Shown here one piece after another: positions 34,636 to 42,590 of a stretch of DNA of 64,000 nt (positions are counted from its first letter, which is position 1; each line of letters begins with the position of its first letter). A model generated the notes under the pieces. That model was not told where the DNA came from. It did not search any database and saw nothing but the letters and a program-made list of their open reading frames with translations. Source of the DNA: Xenophilus sp003671765 (GTDB taxonomy: Bacteria > Pseudomonadota > Gammaproteobacteria > Burkholderiales > Burkholderiaceae_C); contig CP166702.1 of assembly GCA_051414805.1 (NCBI GenBank), positions 2,542,001 through 2,606,000 on the forward strand, read 5' to 3'. Both the position numbers and the translations under genes were made by a program.

Positions 34636-35133
34636 TCACAGCGGCAGCTGCGTCGTCGACAGCACTTCCTTCAGGACCATGAAGGTCCGCACCTGCCGCA
34701 CGCCTGGCAGGTAGAGCAGCTGCTCGGCGTGCAGCCGGTTGTAGCTCTCGTTGTCGCGTGTGCGCACGAGCATGAAGTAGTCGAACTCGCCCGTCACCAC
34801 GTGGCATTCGAGGCAGCCCGACACCTTCTGCACCGCTTTCTCGAAATCGGCGAAGGACTCCGGTGTGGAGCGGTCGAGCACCACGCCGATCATCACCAGC
34901 ATGCCGCAGTCCAACGCCTTGGGGGACAGCAGCGCGACCGTGCCGCGGATGAAGCCGAGCGTCTTCAGGCGATCCACGCGCCGCAGACACGCTGGGGCGC
35001 TGAGGTTCACCTTGGCGGCCAGCGCCACGTTGGAGACCGCGGCATCGCGCTGCAGCGCGCGGAGGATGGCGCGGTCGGTGCGATCGAGTTCGCTCGCGGC
35101 AGGCAATGTTGTTGCGTGTATGGGCTTTTTCAT
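34636..35133 (-). CDS. acdR: Lrp/AsnC-family regulator of ACC deaminase, AcdR
   Basis: 165 residues from the ATG at 35133 (MKKPIHATTLP). N-terminal winged helix-turn-helix (about 15-65: LDRTDRAILRALQRDAAVSNVALAAKVNLSAPACLRRVDRL), then the RAM ligand domain (about 80-155: VVTGEFDYFMLVRTRD). It faces acdS across 127 bases. In Pseudomonas and other acdS bacteria an Lrp-like AcdR encoded divergently activates acdS when ACC is present, so the name follows from family plus position. Confidence 0.88.
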   Translation of the reverse strand: MKKPIHATTLPAASELDRTDRAILRALQRDAAVSNVALAAKVNLSAPACLRRVDRLKTLGFIRGTVALLSPKALDCGMLVMIGVVLDRSTPESFADFEKAVQKVSGCLECHVVTGEFDYFMLVRTRDNESYNRLHAEQLLYLPGVRQVRTFMVLKEVLSTTQLPL

Positions 35134-35260
35134 GGAACGAAGCGCCGGAGGCGCCGGGAAACGAGGGCCTGGATTTCCTGAAGCGACCCCATTTTGCAAC
35201 CCTGTGAGGCGGCTTACTTCCTACGATTCGTCCACGCCAACGAACACGGAGCCCGCCGCC
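35134..35260. promoter_or_regulatory. Divergent acdR/acdS control region
   Basis: 127 bases between the two starts. An AT-richer patch CCCATTTTGCAACC (about 35188-35201) resembles half of an Lrp box; no full inverted copy is obvious. Both promoters and the AcdR site must lie here. Confidence 0.45.
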
Positions 35261-36277
35261 ATGAACCTGCAGAAATTCCCCCGTCATTCGCTCACCTTCG
35301 GTCCGACGCCGATCCAGCCGCTCAAACGCCTGAGCGCTCACCTGGGCGGTGAAGTCCAGCTCTATGCCAAGCGCGAGGACTGCAACAGCGGCCTGGCTTT
35401 CGGCGGCAACAAGACGCGCAAGCTCGAGTACCTGATCCCCGAGGCGATCGAGGGCGGCTACGACACGCTGGTGTCCATCGGCGGCGTGCAATCGAACCAG
35501 ACCCGCCAGGTGGCCGCCGTGGCCGCGCACCTGGGCATGAAGTGCGTCCTGGTGCAGGAGCACTGGGTCAACTACGAGGACCCGGTCTACGACCGCGTGG
35601 GCAATATCGAGCTCTCGCGCATCCTGGGCGCCGACGTGCGCCTCGATGCAGCGGGCTTCGACATCGGCATCCGCAAGAGCTGGGAAGAGGCCATGGAGGG
35701 CGTGCGCCGCGCCGGCGGCAAGCCCTTCCCGATCCCTGCCGGCTGCTCCGAGCATCCGAAGGGCGGGCTGGGTTTCGTCGGCTTCGCCGAGGAAGTGCGC
35801 CAGCAGGAGAAGGAACTGGGCTTCCAGTTCGACTACATCGTGGTCTGCTCGGTCACGGGCAGCACGCAGGCCGGCATGGTGGTGGGCTTTGCGGCCGATG
35901 GGCGCGCCGACCGGGTGATCGGCATCGACGCCTCGGCCAAGCCGCAGCAGACCTTCGACCAGATCCTGCGCATCGCGAAGAACACCGCCGGCCTGGTCGA
36001 GCTGGAACGCGACATCACCGAGAAGGACGTCGTGCTCGACACCCGGTTCGGCGGCCCCGAATACGGCCTGCCCAGCGAAGGCACGCTGGAGGCGATCCGC
36101 CTGTGCGCACGCACCGAGGGCATGCTCACCGACCCGGTGTACGAGGGAAAGTCCATGCACGGCATGATCGAGAAGGTGCGCCTGGGCGAGTTCCCGGCCG
36201 GCTCCCGCGTGCTGTATGCGCACCTGGGCGGCGTGCCGGCGCTCAGTGCCTATGCCGGCCTGTTCGCCAACGGCTGA
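35261..36277 (+). CDS. acdS: 1-aminocyclopropane-1-carboxylate (ACC) deaminase
   Basis: 338 residues, the exact family length. PLP enzyme of fold type II: Lys51 in FGGNKTRKLEY binds the cofactor. Tyr294, Glu295 (TDPVYEGKSM) and Leu322 (VLYAHLGG) are present; Glu295 and Leu322 distinguish true ACC deaminase from D-cysteine desulfhydrase. It splits ACC, the plant ethylene precursor, to 2-oxobutyrate and ammonia in the cytoplasm, a well-known trait of plant-associated bacteria including Variovorax. Controlled by the divergent acdR. Confidence 0.96.
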   Translation: MNLQKFPRHSLTFGPTPIQPLKRLSAHLGGEVQLYAKREDCNSGLAFGGNKTRKLEYLIPEAIEGGYDTLVSIGGVQSNQTRQVAAVAAHLGMKCVLVQEHWVNYEDPVYDRVGNIELSRILGADVRLDAAGFDIGIRKSWEEAMEGVRRAGGKPFPIPAGCSEHPKGGLGFVGFAEEVRQQEKELGFQFDYIVVCSVTGSTQAGMVVGFAADGRADRVIGIDASAKPQQTFDQILRIAKNTAGLVELERDITEKDVVLDTRFGGPEYGLPSEGTLEAIRLCARTEGMLTDPVYEGKSMHGMIEKVRLGEFPAGSRVLYAHLGGVPALSAYAGLFANG

Positions 36278-36292
36278 TCGCCGGCGGCATCC

Positions 36293-37333
36293 TCAGTCGC
36301 GCGTCGGCCAGCCGGCCAGGTGGCGCTCGGCGATGCCGGCCAGCGCGGTGATCCAGGCCGGGTCGTCGTTGAGCGCGGGGATGTAGTGGAATTCCTTGCC
36401 GCCGCTTCCGAGGAAGGCCTCGCGGCCTTCCATCGCGATCTCTTCCAGGGTCTCCAGGCAATCAGCGGGAAAGCCGGGGCACAACACATCGACGCGGCCC
36501 ACGCCCGCCGCGCCCAGTTCGCGCAGCGTCGGTTCGGTGTAGGGCTCGAGCCACTTGGCACGGCCGAAGCGCGACTGGAAGGTCAGCCGCCACATCGACT
36601 CGTGCAACTGCAGGCGCGCGGCCAGCAGCTCGCCGGTGCGCAGGCATTGCCGCTGGTACGGGTCCCCCAGGCGGATGTTGCGCTCCGGGATGCCGTGGAA
36701 GCTCATCACCAGCCGGTCGGGCCGGCCGTGCGCCTGCCAATGCGCCTCGACGCTGCGTGCCAGGGCGTCGACGTAGCCAGCATCGTCGTGGTAGTCGTTG
36801 ACGAAGCGGAACTCCGGCATGCGCCGCGCGCCGCGTGACCAGTCGTTCACCGCGTCGATCACGCTGGCCGTCGTGGTGGCCGAATACTGCGGGTAGGCCT
36901 GCAGCACCAGCACGCGGTCGACGCCGCCGGCCTTGAGCGCCTCGAGCTGGTCGGCCAGCGCAGGCTGGCCGTAGCGCATCGCAGGCCGCACCACGACCCG
37001 GTGGCCGCGCTCGCCGAGCCAGCCCTGCAGCAGCGTCGCCTGCTTGAGCGTGCCCGCGGTGAGCGGCGAGCCGTCGGGCGTCCAGATGCTGGCGTACTTG
37101 GCGGCCGATTTCGCGGGCCGCACACGCAGGATGATGCCCTGCAGGATCGGCAGCCACAGCGCGCGCGGAATCTCCACCACGCGCGGGTCGCCGAGGAACT
37201 CGGCGAGGTAGGGCCGCACGGCGGCGGCGGTCGGCGCGGCGGGGGAGCCGAGGTTGCACCACAGCACGGCGGTGCGCGAGGCGGCGATAGGGGGGCTCTG
37301 GATGACCGGTGGCTCGGGACGGAAGCGGGGCAT
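36293..37333 (-). CDS. hemH: Ferrochelatase
   Basis: 346 residues from the ATG at 37333. Signature LVMSFHGIPERNIRLGDPY holds the catalytic His (about residue 210), and the later CPGFPADCLETLEEI holds the conserved Glu region. Inserts Fe(II) into protoporphyrin IX, the last step of heme synthesis, at the cytoplasmic membrane face. Its start lies only 15 bases from that of the divergent HAD gene, so their promoters must overlap each other's 5' ends. Converges on acdS. Confidence 0.95.
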   Translation of the reverse strand: MPRFRPEPPVIQSPPIAASRTAVLWCNLGSPAAPTAAAVRPYLAEFLGDPRVVEIPRALWLPILQGIILRVRPAKSAAKYASIWTPDGSPLTAGTLKQATLLQGWLGERGHRVVVRPAMRYGQPALADQLEALKAGGVDRVLVLQAYPQYSATTTASVIDAVNDWSRGARRMPEFRFVNDYHDDAGYVDALARSVEAHWQAHGRPDRLVMSFHGIPERNIRLGDPYQRQCLRTGELLAARLQLHESMWRLTFQSRFGRAKWLEPYTEPTLRELGAAGVGRVDVLCPGFPADCLETLEEIAMEGREAFLGSGGKEFHYIPALNDDPAWITALAGIAERHLAGWPTRD

Positions 37334-37348
37334 GCGATATTCTGCGGC

Positions 37349-38074
37349 ATGACCTCTGCCGCCCCGGGCGCCGCGCTCCTCGACGTGAAGCGCATCCAGG
37401 CCATCTCGCTGGACCTGGACGACACCCTCTGGCCCGTTTGGCCCACCATCGAGCGCGCCGAGCGCGCACTCCACGACTGGCTGCAGCGCCACGCGCCGCG
37501 CACCGCCGACCTCGTCACCGATCCCAAGGTGCTGCGCGAGCTGCGCGAAGCCACCGCCAAGGAGCGTTCCGACCTGGCCCACGACCTGAGCGCGCTGCGG
37601 CGCGAATCGATCCGGGGCGCGCTGCGCCGCGCGGGCGACGACGAGGCCCTGGCCGACCCGGCCTTCGAGGTCTTCTTCGCCGAGCGTCAGCGCGTGACGC
37701 TGTACGACGATGCGCTGCCGGCGCTGCGCTGGCTGAGCGAGCGTTATCCGCTGGTCGCGGTCACCAACGGCAACGCCGACCTGGAGCGCACGGGCGTGGC
37801 GCGCTGGTTCCGTGCCGGCTTCAGCGCCCGCGCCTTCGGCAGCGGCAAGCCGCATGCGCCGATCTTCCGCGCCGCCGCTGCCGCCGTAGGCCTGCTGCCG
37901 CGCGACGTGCTGCACGTGGGCGACGACGCGGCCCTCGACGTGGCTGGTGCGCTCGACGCCGGCATGCAGGCCGCTTGGCTGGTGCGCGACGAGCGACCCT
38001 GGGAAGCGGGTGCGCGGCCGCAGCTCATCGTGCCGAACCTGCACGCGCTGTGCGTGGCACTCGAAGGGCGCTGA
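37349..38074 (+). CDS. HAD-superfamily hydrolase
   Basis: 241 residues. Motif I DLDDT (nucleophile Asp22, Asp24), motif II VAVTNGN (about 131), a Lys in GSGKPHAPIF (motif III), and motif IV HVGDDAALDV. The alpha-helical cap between motifs I and II is of the C1 type. Probably a small-molecule phosphatase related to YigB/FMN phosphatases, but the substrate is not defined by sequence. Divergent from hemH, followed by a terminator at about 38142. Confidence 0.88.
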   Translation: MTSAAPGAALLDVKRIQAISLDLDDTLWPVWPTIERAERALHDWLQRHAPRTADLVTDPKVLRELREATAKERSDLAHDLSALRRESIRGALRRAGDDEALADPAFEVFFAERQRVTLYDDALPALRWLSERYPLVAVTNGNADLERTGVARWFRAGFSARAFGSGKPHAPIFRAAAAAVGLLPRDVLHVGDDAALDVAGALDAGMQAAWLVRDERPWEAGARPQLIVPNLHALCVALEGR

Positions 38075-38141
38075 GCGCAGGCTCGCCCGGGTTTTGCAAC
38101 GTCGGGGAACCAATCCCTCATCCTTGAAACAGACGGGGCGG

Positions 38142-38175
38142 ACCGGCTTGCCGAGCGGCGAGCCCGGCCTTTTTT
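38142..38175 (+). terminator. Terminator after the HAD hydrolase gene
   Basis: CCGGCTTGCC-GAGC-GGCGAGCCCGG imperfect stem followed by CCTTTTTTCG. Separates the HAD gene from the SH3 protein gene. Confidence 0.6.
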
Positions 38176-38208
38176 CGTCTTTGTTTTTCAAGAGAAGGAT
38201 TCGTTCGC

Positions 38209-38667
38209 ATGACCCAGTTCTCCCGCCGCCTGCCCGCCGTGTTCCTCGCGTTGTTGATGTTGCTGCTCGCCGCCACGGCCGTGCAGGCCAGGGAGATGGT
38301 GAGTGCGGCCCGGGATGGGGTCATGCTGCGCACGGGCCCGAGCCCGCGCGCAGCCGCCACCTGGTCCATCGACCGTGGCTACCCGCTCGAGGTGCTGGGC
38401 CGCAAGGGCTCGTGGCTGCGGGTGCGCGACTTCGAGAACGACCGTGCCTGGGTGCGCAGCTCGCGCATCAGCCGGCAGGCGCACGTGGTGTCGACCGCCA
38501 GCGCGCTGAACGTGCGCAGCACGCCCAGCACGCGCGCGCGCATCGTGGCCAAGGCGGGTTACGGCGACGTGCTGCGCACGCTGGAGCGTCGCGGCGAGTG
38601 GGTCAAGGTGCGCACCGGCACCGGCCGTGTCGGCTGGGTGTCGCGCAAGCTGGTGTGGGGCTGGTGA
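38209..38667 (+). CDS. Exported protein with two bacterial SH3 domains
   Basis: 152 residues. Signal peptide at about 1-27 (ends AVQA). Two SH3_3 domains: first at about 32-87 (VMLRTGPSPRAAA ... WLRVRDFENDRAWVRS) and second at about 95-150 (LNVRSTPSTRARIV ... WVKVRTGTGRVGWVSR). Such domains often bind peptidoglycan or act as periplasmic scaffolds. AGAAGGA before the ATG. Converges on hpnE, with 3 bases between the two stop codons. Confidence 0.85.
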   Translation: MTQFSRRLPAVFLALLMLLLAATAVQAREMVSAARDGVMLRTGPSPRAAATWSIDRGYPLEVLGRKGSWLRVRDFENDRAWVRSSRISRQAHVVSTASALNVRSTPSTRARIVAKAGYGDVLRTLERRGEWVKVRTGTGRVGWVSRKLVWGW

Positions 38668-38670
38668 GGC

Positions 38671-39933
38671 TCAGAGCGCTGTCGCGGCGGCCTGGCCGCT
38701 GAGCACCGCACCTTCCAGCGTCGCCGGGTAGGGGCCTTCGACGTAGTCGCCACAGGCCGCGAGGCCCGGCGCGATGCCGCTGGGCGGCCGCCGAAGACCC
38801 GGCGTGCAGGCGAAGGTGGCGCGCTTCTCGACGATGGTCTGGACCGGCATAGCGCCGTGCCAGCCGAGCTGCGCGTGGGCTTGCGCGAGGGCCTGGGCCT
38901 CGATGGCCTCGCGCGTGCCCTCGCTCGCGCTGACGACCAGTGCGGCCAGGCCGGCCGGGCCGCCCAGGGCGCCGCGGTCGAACACGAACTGGGCCGGTGC
39001 GCCCGGCCCGTGGCGCAGGGCGCGCAGCGGGGCGCCCGGCAGTCCGGGTGTGCCGCGCAGGTAAACGGTGGCGATGGCTTCGTGCCCCAGCGCGTCGGCC
39101 TGATCGGCCCAGGCGATGGCCTGCGGCAAGGACGCGCCGCGCGCCAGGCGCGCCGACTCCCACGCCGGTGCCGCGAGCAGCACGCGGTCGTAGGGCTCGT
39201 CGTCGACCGTCCAGCCCTCGGCGGTCGGCGCGATCGCCTGCACGCGCTGGCCGATGCGGATGGACGCGCCGTGCGCCCCCAGCCAGCGCGCGGCAGGATC
39301 GGGCAGCAGGGCGCCCAGGTCCACGCGCGGCAGCAGCAGGTCGGCGCCGCCGCGCTCGGCGAAGAGGGCGTCGTGCAGCACGCGCAGGAAGACTTCGCCG
39401 CTCGCGCGTTCGACCGGCACGTTGAGCGCCGAGACGCACAGCGGCGCAACGAGTTCGTCCATCACGCGCGGCGTGAGGCCGGCGCACAGGGTCGCCACGC
39501 TGTCATCCGGTGCGCAGCGAAAGCCGCGCGCCCGCCAGCGCAGCGAGGTGCGCACCAGCGAGAACTTGTCGCGCAGCGACCAGCCCTGCGCGCCCGCGAT
39601 GCCGACCAGCAAGTCCAGCGGTGGGCGCAGGCCGGCGGGCACCGAGAGGCCGCCGCCGTCGGGAAAGCGCAGCGCCAGCGGCAGGCGCAGCAGCGCGGTG
39701 CCGGCGTCCACACCCAGGTCGCGCATCAGCGCCAACGTGGCGTGGTAGGCGCCGATAAGGATGTGCTGGCCGTTGTCGAGCACCATGCCGTCGTCCGCCA
39801 CCACACGGCGCGCACGGCCGCCCAGGGTGCGTGCGGCCTCGAACACGGTGACGTGGTGACCCGCCCGCGTGGCCTCGACGGCGGCCGCCAGGCCGGCCCA
39901 GCCGCCGCCGACGATGGCGATCCTCAATGCCAT
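38671..39933 (-). CDS. hpnE: Hydroxysqualene dehydroxylase
   Basis: 420 residues. FAD-binding Rossmann start AIVGGGWAGLAAAVEATRAGH (about 6-26) and further amine-oxidase features (TLGGRARRV; CTPGLRRPPSGIAPGLAACGDYVEGPYP near the C-terminus). HpnE reduces hydroxysqualene to squalene, the last step of the HpnCDE route from farnesyl diphosphate and the entry to hopanoids. Last gene of the split hpnC-D-E set; 73 bases downstream of hpnD. Confidence 0.9.
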   Translation of the reverse strand: MALRIAIVGGGWAGLAAAVEATRAGHHVTVFEAARTLGGRARRVVADDGMVLDNGQHILIGAYHATLALMRDLGVDAGTALLRLPLALRFPDGGGLSVPAGLRPPLDLLVGIAGAQGWSLRDKFSLVRTSLRWRARGFRCAPDDSVATLCAGLTPRVMDELVAPLCVSALNVPVERASGEVFLRVLHDALFAERGGADLLLPRVDLGALLPDPAARWLGAHGASIRIGQRVQAIAPTAEGWTVDDEPYDRVLLAAPAWESARLARGASLPQAIAWADQADALGHEAIATVYLRGTPGLPGAPLRALRHGPGAPAQFVFDRGALGGPAGLAALVVSASEGTREAIEAQALAQAHAQLGWHGAMPVQTIVEKRATFACTPGLRRPPSGIAPGLAACGDYVEGPYPATLEGAVLSGQAAATAL

Positions 39934-39936
39934 GTT

Positions 39937-40001
39937 TTCAAGCCGAATCGGCCTGCAGTGCCGTTCTGGACTGCGCGGTCAGCTACCAAATCGACAGCAA
40001 G
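39937..40001. repeat. Dispersed repeat, copy G (degraded)
   Basis: TTCAAGCCGAATCGGCCTGCAGTGCC, then GTCAGCTACCAAATCGACAGCAAG. Occupies the hpnD-hpnE spacer. The ends match copies D and H; the GC centre is decayed. Confidence 0.55.
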
Positions 40002-40006
40002 CCGGC

Positions 40007-40849
40007 TCACATGCGCCCCAGCGCCTGCACCTTCCACGCCAGCCACAGCTTGCGCAGCGGCGTGAGGCTCACGCGCTGGTTCAGCACCTGGAAGCGGTCG
40101 GCCTCGATTTCGGCGAGCAGCGTGCGGTAGATGCTGGCCATCATCAGTCCGGGCTTCTGCGCGCGGCGGTCGGCGGCCGGAAGCAGCGCCAGCGCTTCGT
40201 CGTAGAGGCTCTGCGCGCGCGCGGCCTGGAACTGCATCAGCGCCACGAAGCGGTCGGAGTACGTGCGGCTGAGCAGCTCGTGCGCCTTGACGTCGAACTG
40301 CTGCAGCTCGTTGACCGGCAGGTAGATGCGCCCCCGCAGCGCGTCCTCGCCCACGTCGCGGATGATGTTCGTGAGTTGCAGCGCCAGGCCCAGCTTGTGC
40401 GCGTAGGCGGTGGTCTGCGGCTGGGTCTGCCCGAAGATGCGCGCCGACACCTCGCCCACCACGCCGGCCACCAGGTGGCAGTAGCGTTCCAGGCCTGCGA
40501 AGTCGAGGTACCGCGTCTGCGTGAGGTCCATCTCGCAGCCGTCGATGATCTCCTGCAGCTGCCGCGCCTCGATGCCAAAGGCGGCGACGTGCGGCATCAG
40601 CGCCTTCATCACCGGGTGGCGCGGCTCGCCGCCGAAGGCGCTCGCGACCTCGGTGCGCCACCAGGCCAACTTGGTCGCGGCCACGCCGGGGTCCGACACC
40701 TCGTCGACCACGTCGTCGACCTCGCGGCAGAAGGCATAGAAGGCCGTGATCGCCGCGCGGCGGTCCTTGGGCAGGAAAAGGAAGGCGTAGTAGAAGCTGC
40801 TGCCCGACGCGGCGGCCTTGTCCTGGACGTACTGCTCGGGGGTGCTCAT
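40007..40849 (-). CDS. hpnD: Presqualene diphosphate synthase
   Basis: 280 residues from the ATG at 40849 (MSTPEQYVQDKAA). Squalene/phytoene-synthase fold with both Asp-rich motifs: REVDDVVDE (Asp45, 46, 49) and NIIRDVGEDALRGRIYLP. Joins two farnesyl diphosphates to presqualene diphosphate, which HpnC converts to hydroxysqualene. Upstream on the same strand is hipA, not hpnC, so the usual hpnC-hpnD adjacency is broken. Confidence 0.9.
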   Translation of the reverse strand: MSTPEQYVQDKAAASGSSFYYAFLFLPKDRRAAITAFYAFCREVDDVVDEVSDPGVAATKLAWWRTEVASAFGGEPRHPVMKALMPHVAAFGIEARQLQEIIDGCEMDLTQTRYLDFAGLERYCHLVAGVVGEVSARIFGQTQPQTTAYAHKLGLALQLTNIIRDVGEDALRGRIYLPVNELQQFDVKAHELLSRTYSDRFVALMQFQAARAQSLYDEALALLPAADRRAQKPGLMMASIYRTLLAEIEADRFQVLNQRVSLTPLRKLWLAWKVQALGRM

Positions 40850-41019
40850 CGGGGCGGGAAGGGGCGCGGGGCGAGGCTCATCGGTCGGCGATTGTCGGGG
40901 ATGCGGGAATGCAGGCATCGGCCGGGGAAGCACCGGCGTCCGGGCGCCACCGTTCGGCCGCTGTCGGCGCAAGGGCGCCGGGCAGACGCGCGGCATCGCC
41001 GTCGGACGGGCGCTGCACT

Positions 41020-42252
41020 TCACCGGGCGTACGCATACCCTTCTTCCCACGCCTCAAGCATCTGCACCCGCAGCGTGGCGGGAACGCGTGCGTCCGCCTT
41101 CGCGTCGTCCAGGGTCTTGCGCATCGCCTCGGCGATGCGGGCCACCACGTCGTCGGGCTGTGCTACGCCGCAGATGCGCCGGCCGAAATCCATCAGCTCC
41201 GCGGTGGTGGGGTAGGCCTTCGTTCGGTGCCGGCCGGCGAACAGTTTGAGTGCAAGCGTCCTGTCCTCGAGCTCGGGGCCGCCGGGGGAGCGCGCGTAGC
41301 GGTAGATCGATGTGGTCACGACGTCGAACATCGGTGCCAGCCGGATGTCATCGCGCGAACGGTAGAGCAGGCCGAAGTTCTTGAGGTGCGCGTCGCCGTT
41401 GCGCACCATGACGGAGAAGGCCACCTGCTCGAAGAAGCGGTGCAGGTTGCTCGCATGCAACTGGAACTGGCGCAGCAACTCGGCAATGCGCTGGTAGCTG
41501 CCCTGGTACTTGCGGTCCGACAGGATGTCGCGCACCCGCAGACCGGCCAGCGCGGCGATGTCCTCGAAGCCCAGCCGTTCGACCTGGCCATCGTCGTGTA
41601 CGACGAGGTCGAAGCGGTCCAGCACCAGCATGTGCCCGTCGTCCGACAGCGCGAAGGATGGCACCTCGATGCCGGCGTTCCGTGCGGCCGACAGGCACAG
41701 GAACTCATTGGCGGCCAGGCCCGGGTACGCCGGGCCGGCCGCCTTCACGATGAGCGATGGAATGGGCACGGTGGGGCGGTCCGGCACCATGATCTTGGGT
41801 TGCATGCCGGCAATCCCGGCGCCGGTGCTCAGGTAGGCCGCCACCAACTCGTCGAAGACCGCCGGGGTGTAGGCGGTGCGCAGCAGTTCGTCCTTGCTCA
41901 GGGGACGCGGCAGCGGGGGCGCTTCCTGGCCGGGCAGGCGATAGGCGAGCCGGCCGATGCCATTGCGCCCGATCAGGGCCAGCAGGTGCATCGGCGTCAT
42001 GGGCTGCTTGGGGAACAGCTCCCGGATCCGCATGAACAGATCACCCTCCGGCAGGTTCTGGTCCATCGCGGGAAACAGGTCGCCGTCCTGCCAGGTGAGG
42101 CTTTCGGCGGCCGGCATCAGCAGGGCCACCACCGGCTGGTCCGGGTCGGGGGCAAGGTACCGGAACTCGTAGGTGGACGTGCGCAGCAACTGGCCGGCGA
42201 GATCGGCGTCGCCGATCGAGACGTCCAGCAGGCGAAGCTTCTCAGGCAGCAT
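41020..42252 (-). CDS. hipA: HipA-family serine/threonine kinase toxin
   Basis: 410 residues. N-terminal HipA_N region, nucleotide-binding loop GAGIAGMQPK with Lys153, catalytic loop NGDAHLKN (Asp287, Asn292) and metal-binding Asp310 in MFDVV. All kinase residues are intact, so the toxin looks active. Known HipA proteins phosphorylate glutamyl- or tryptophanyl-tRNA synthetase and halt growth; the target here is unknown. Its start overlaps hipB by 11 bases. The pair sits between hpnC and hpnD. Confidence 0.9.
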   Translation of the reverse strand: MLPEKLRLLDVSIGDADLAGQLLRTSTYEFRYLAPDPDQPVVALLMPAAESLTWQDGDLFPAMDQNLPEGDLFMRIRELFPKQPMTPMHLLALIGRNGIGRLAYRLPGQEAPPLPRPLSKDELLRTAYTPAVFDELVAAYLSTGAGIAGMQPKIMVPDRPTVPIPSLIVKAAGPAYPGLAANEFLCLSAARNAGIEVPSFALSDDGHMLVLDRFDLVVHDDGQVERLGFEDIAALAGLRVRDILSDRKYQGSYQRIAELLRQFQLHASNLHRFFEQVAFSVMVRNGDAHLKNFGLLYRSRDDIRLAPMFDVVTTSIYRYARSPGGPELEDRTLALKLFAGRHRTKAYPTTAELMDFGRRICGVAQPDDVVARIAEAMRKTLDDAKADARVPATLRVQMLEAWEEGYAYAR

Positions 42253-42511
42253 CGTCGTCGTCTTGGAAGCGCGCCGAGACCTCGCTGGCCGACGGCAGGC
42301 CGGTGCGCTCCAGCCGCAGCGAAAGACCGAGTGCCGCCGCCACGGCGAGCAGGGACGACACGGTCGCTTCTTCGCCCGCTTCGAGGCGGTAGATGACCTC
42401 CCGAACCTTGCCGGCCTTGTCGGCCAGCGCGGACTTGCTCAGGCCCAACTCCTCGCGGCGTGCGCGAAGCAGTTGACCCAAGTCGTCCGGAAGCCTGATG
42501 GTGCCAGTCAT
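42242..42511 (-). CDS. hipB: HipB-family antitoxin, XRE-type DNA-binding protein
   Basis: 89 residues from the ATG at 42511; an ATG 9 bases earlier (42520) is equally possible. An XRE helix-turn-helix (about 8-62: LGQLLRARREELGLSKSALADKAGKVREVIYRLEAGEEATVSSLLAVAAALGL) and a flexible acidic tail (RFQDDDDAA) of the kind that is degraded to free the toxin. It neutralises HipA and represses the pair; palindromic sites lie just upstream. Confidence 0.88.
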   Translation of the reverse strand: MTGTIRLPDDLGQLLRARREELGLSKSALADKAGKVREVIYRLEAGEEATVSSLLAVAAALGLSLRLERTGLPSASEVSARFQDDDDAA

Positions 42512-42557
42512 GGCTGGCATTTTAAGGCGATGAAGGCAGATTTGTCAGCCATGGCTT
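42509..42557. promoter_or_regulatory. Palindromic sites at the hipBA promoter
   Basis: ATGGCTG (42510-42516) is inverted at 42546-42552 (CAGCCAT), and AGCCATGGCT (42547-42556) is itself a perfect 10-base palindrome. The region between is AT-rich against its neighbours. HipB dimers bind such sites to autoregulate; the role is inferred. Confidence 0.45.
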
Positions 42558-42590
42558 GCAATTTTCAGATGCCGGTTCCCGAAGCCGCAT

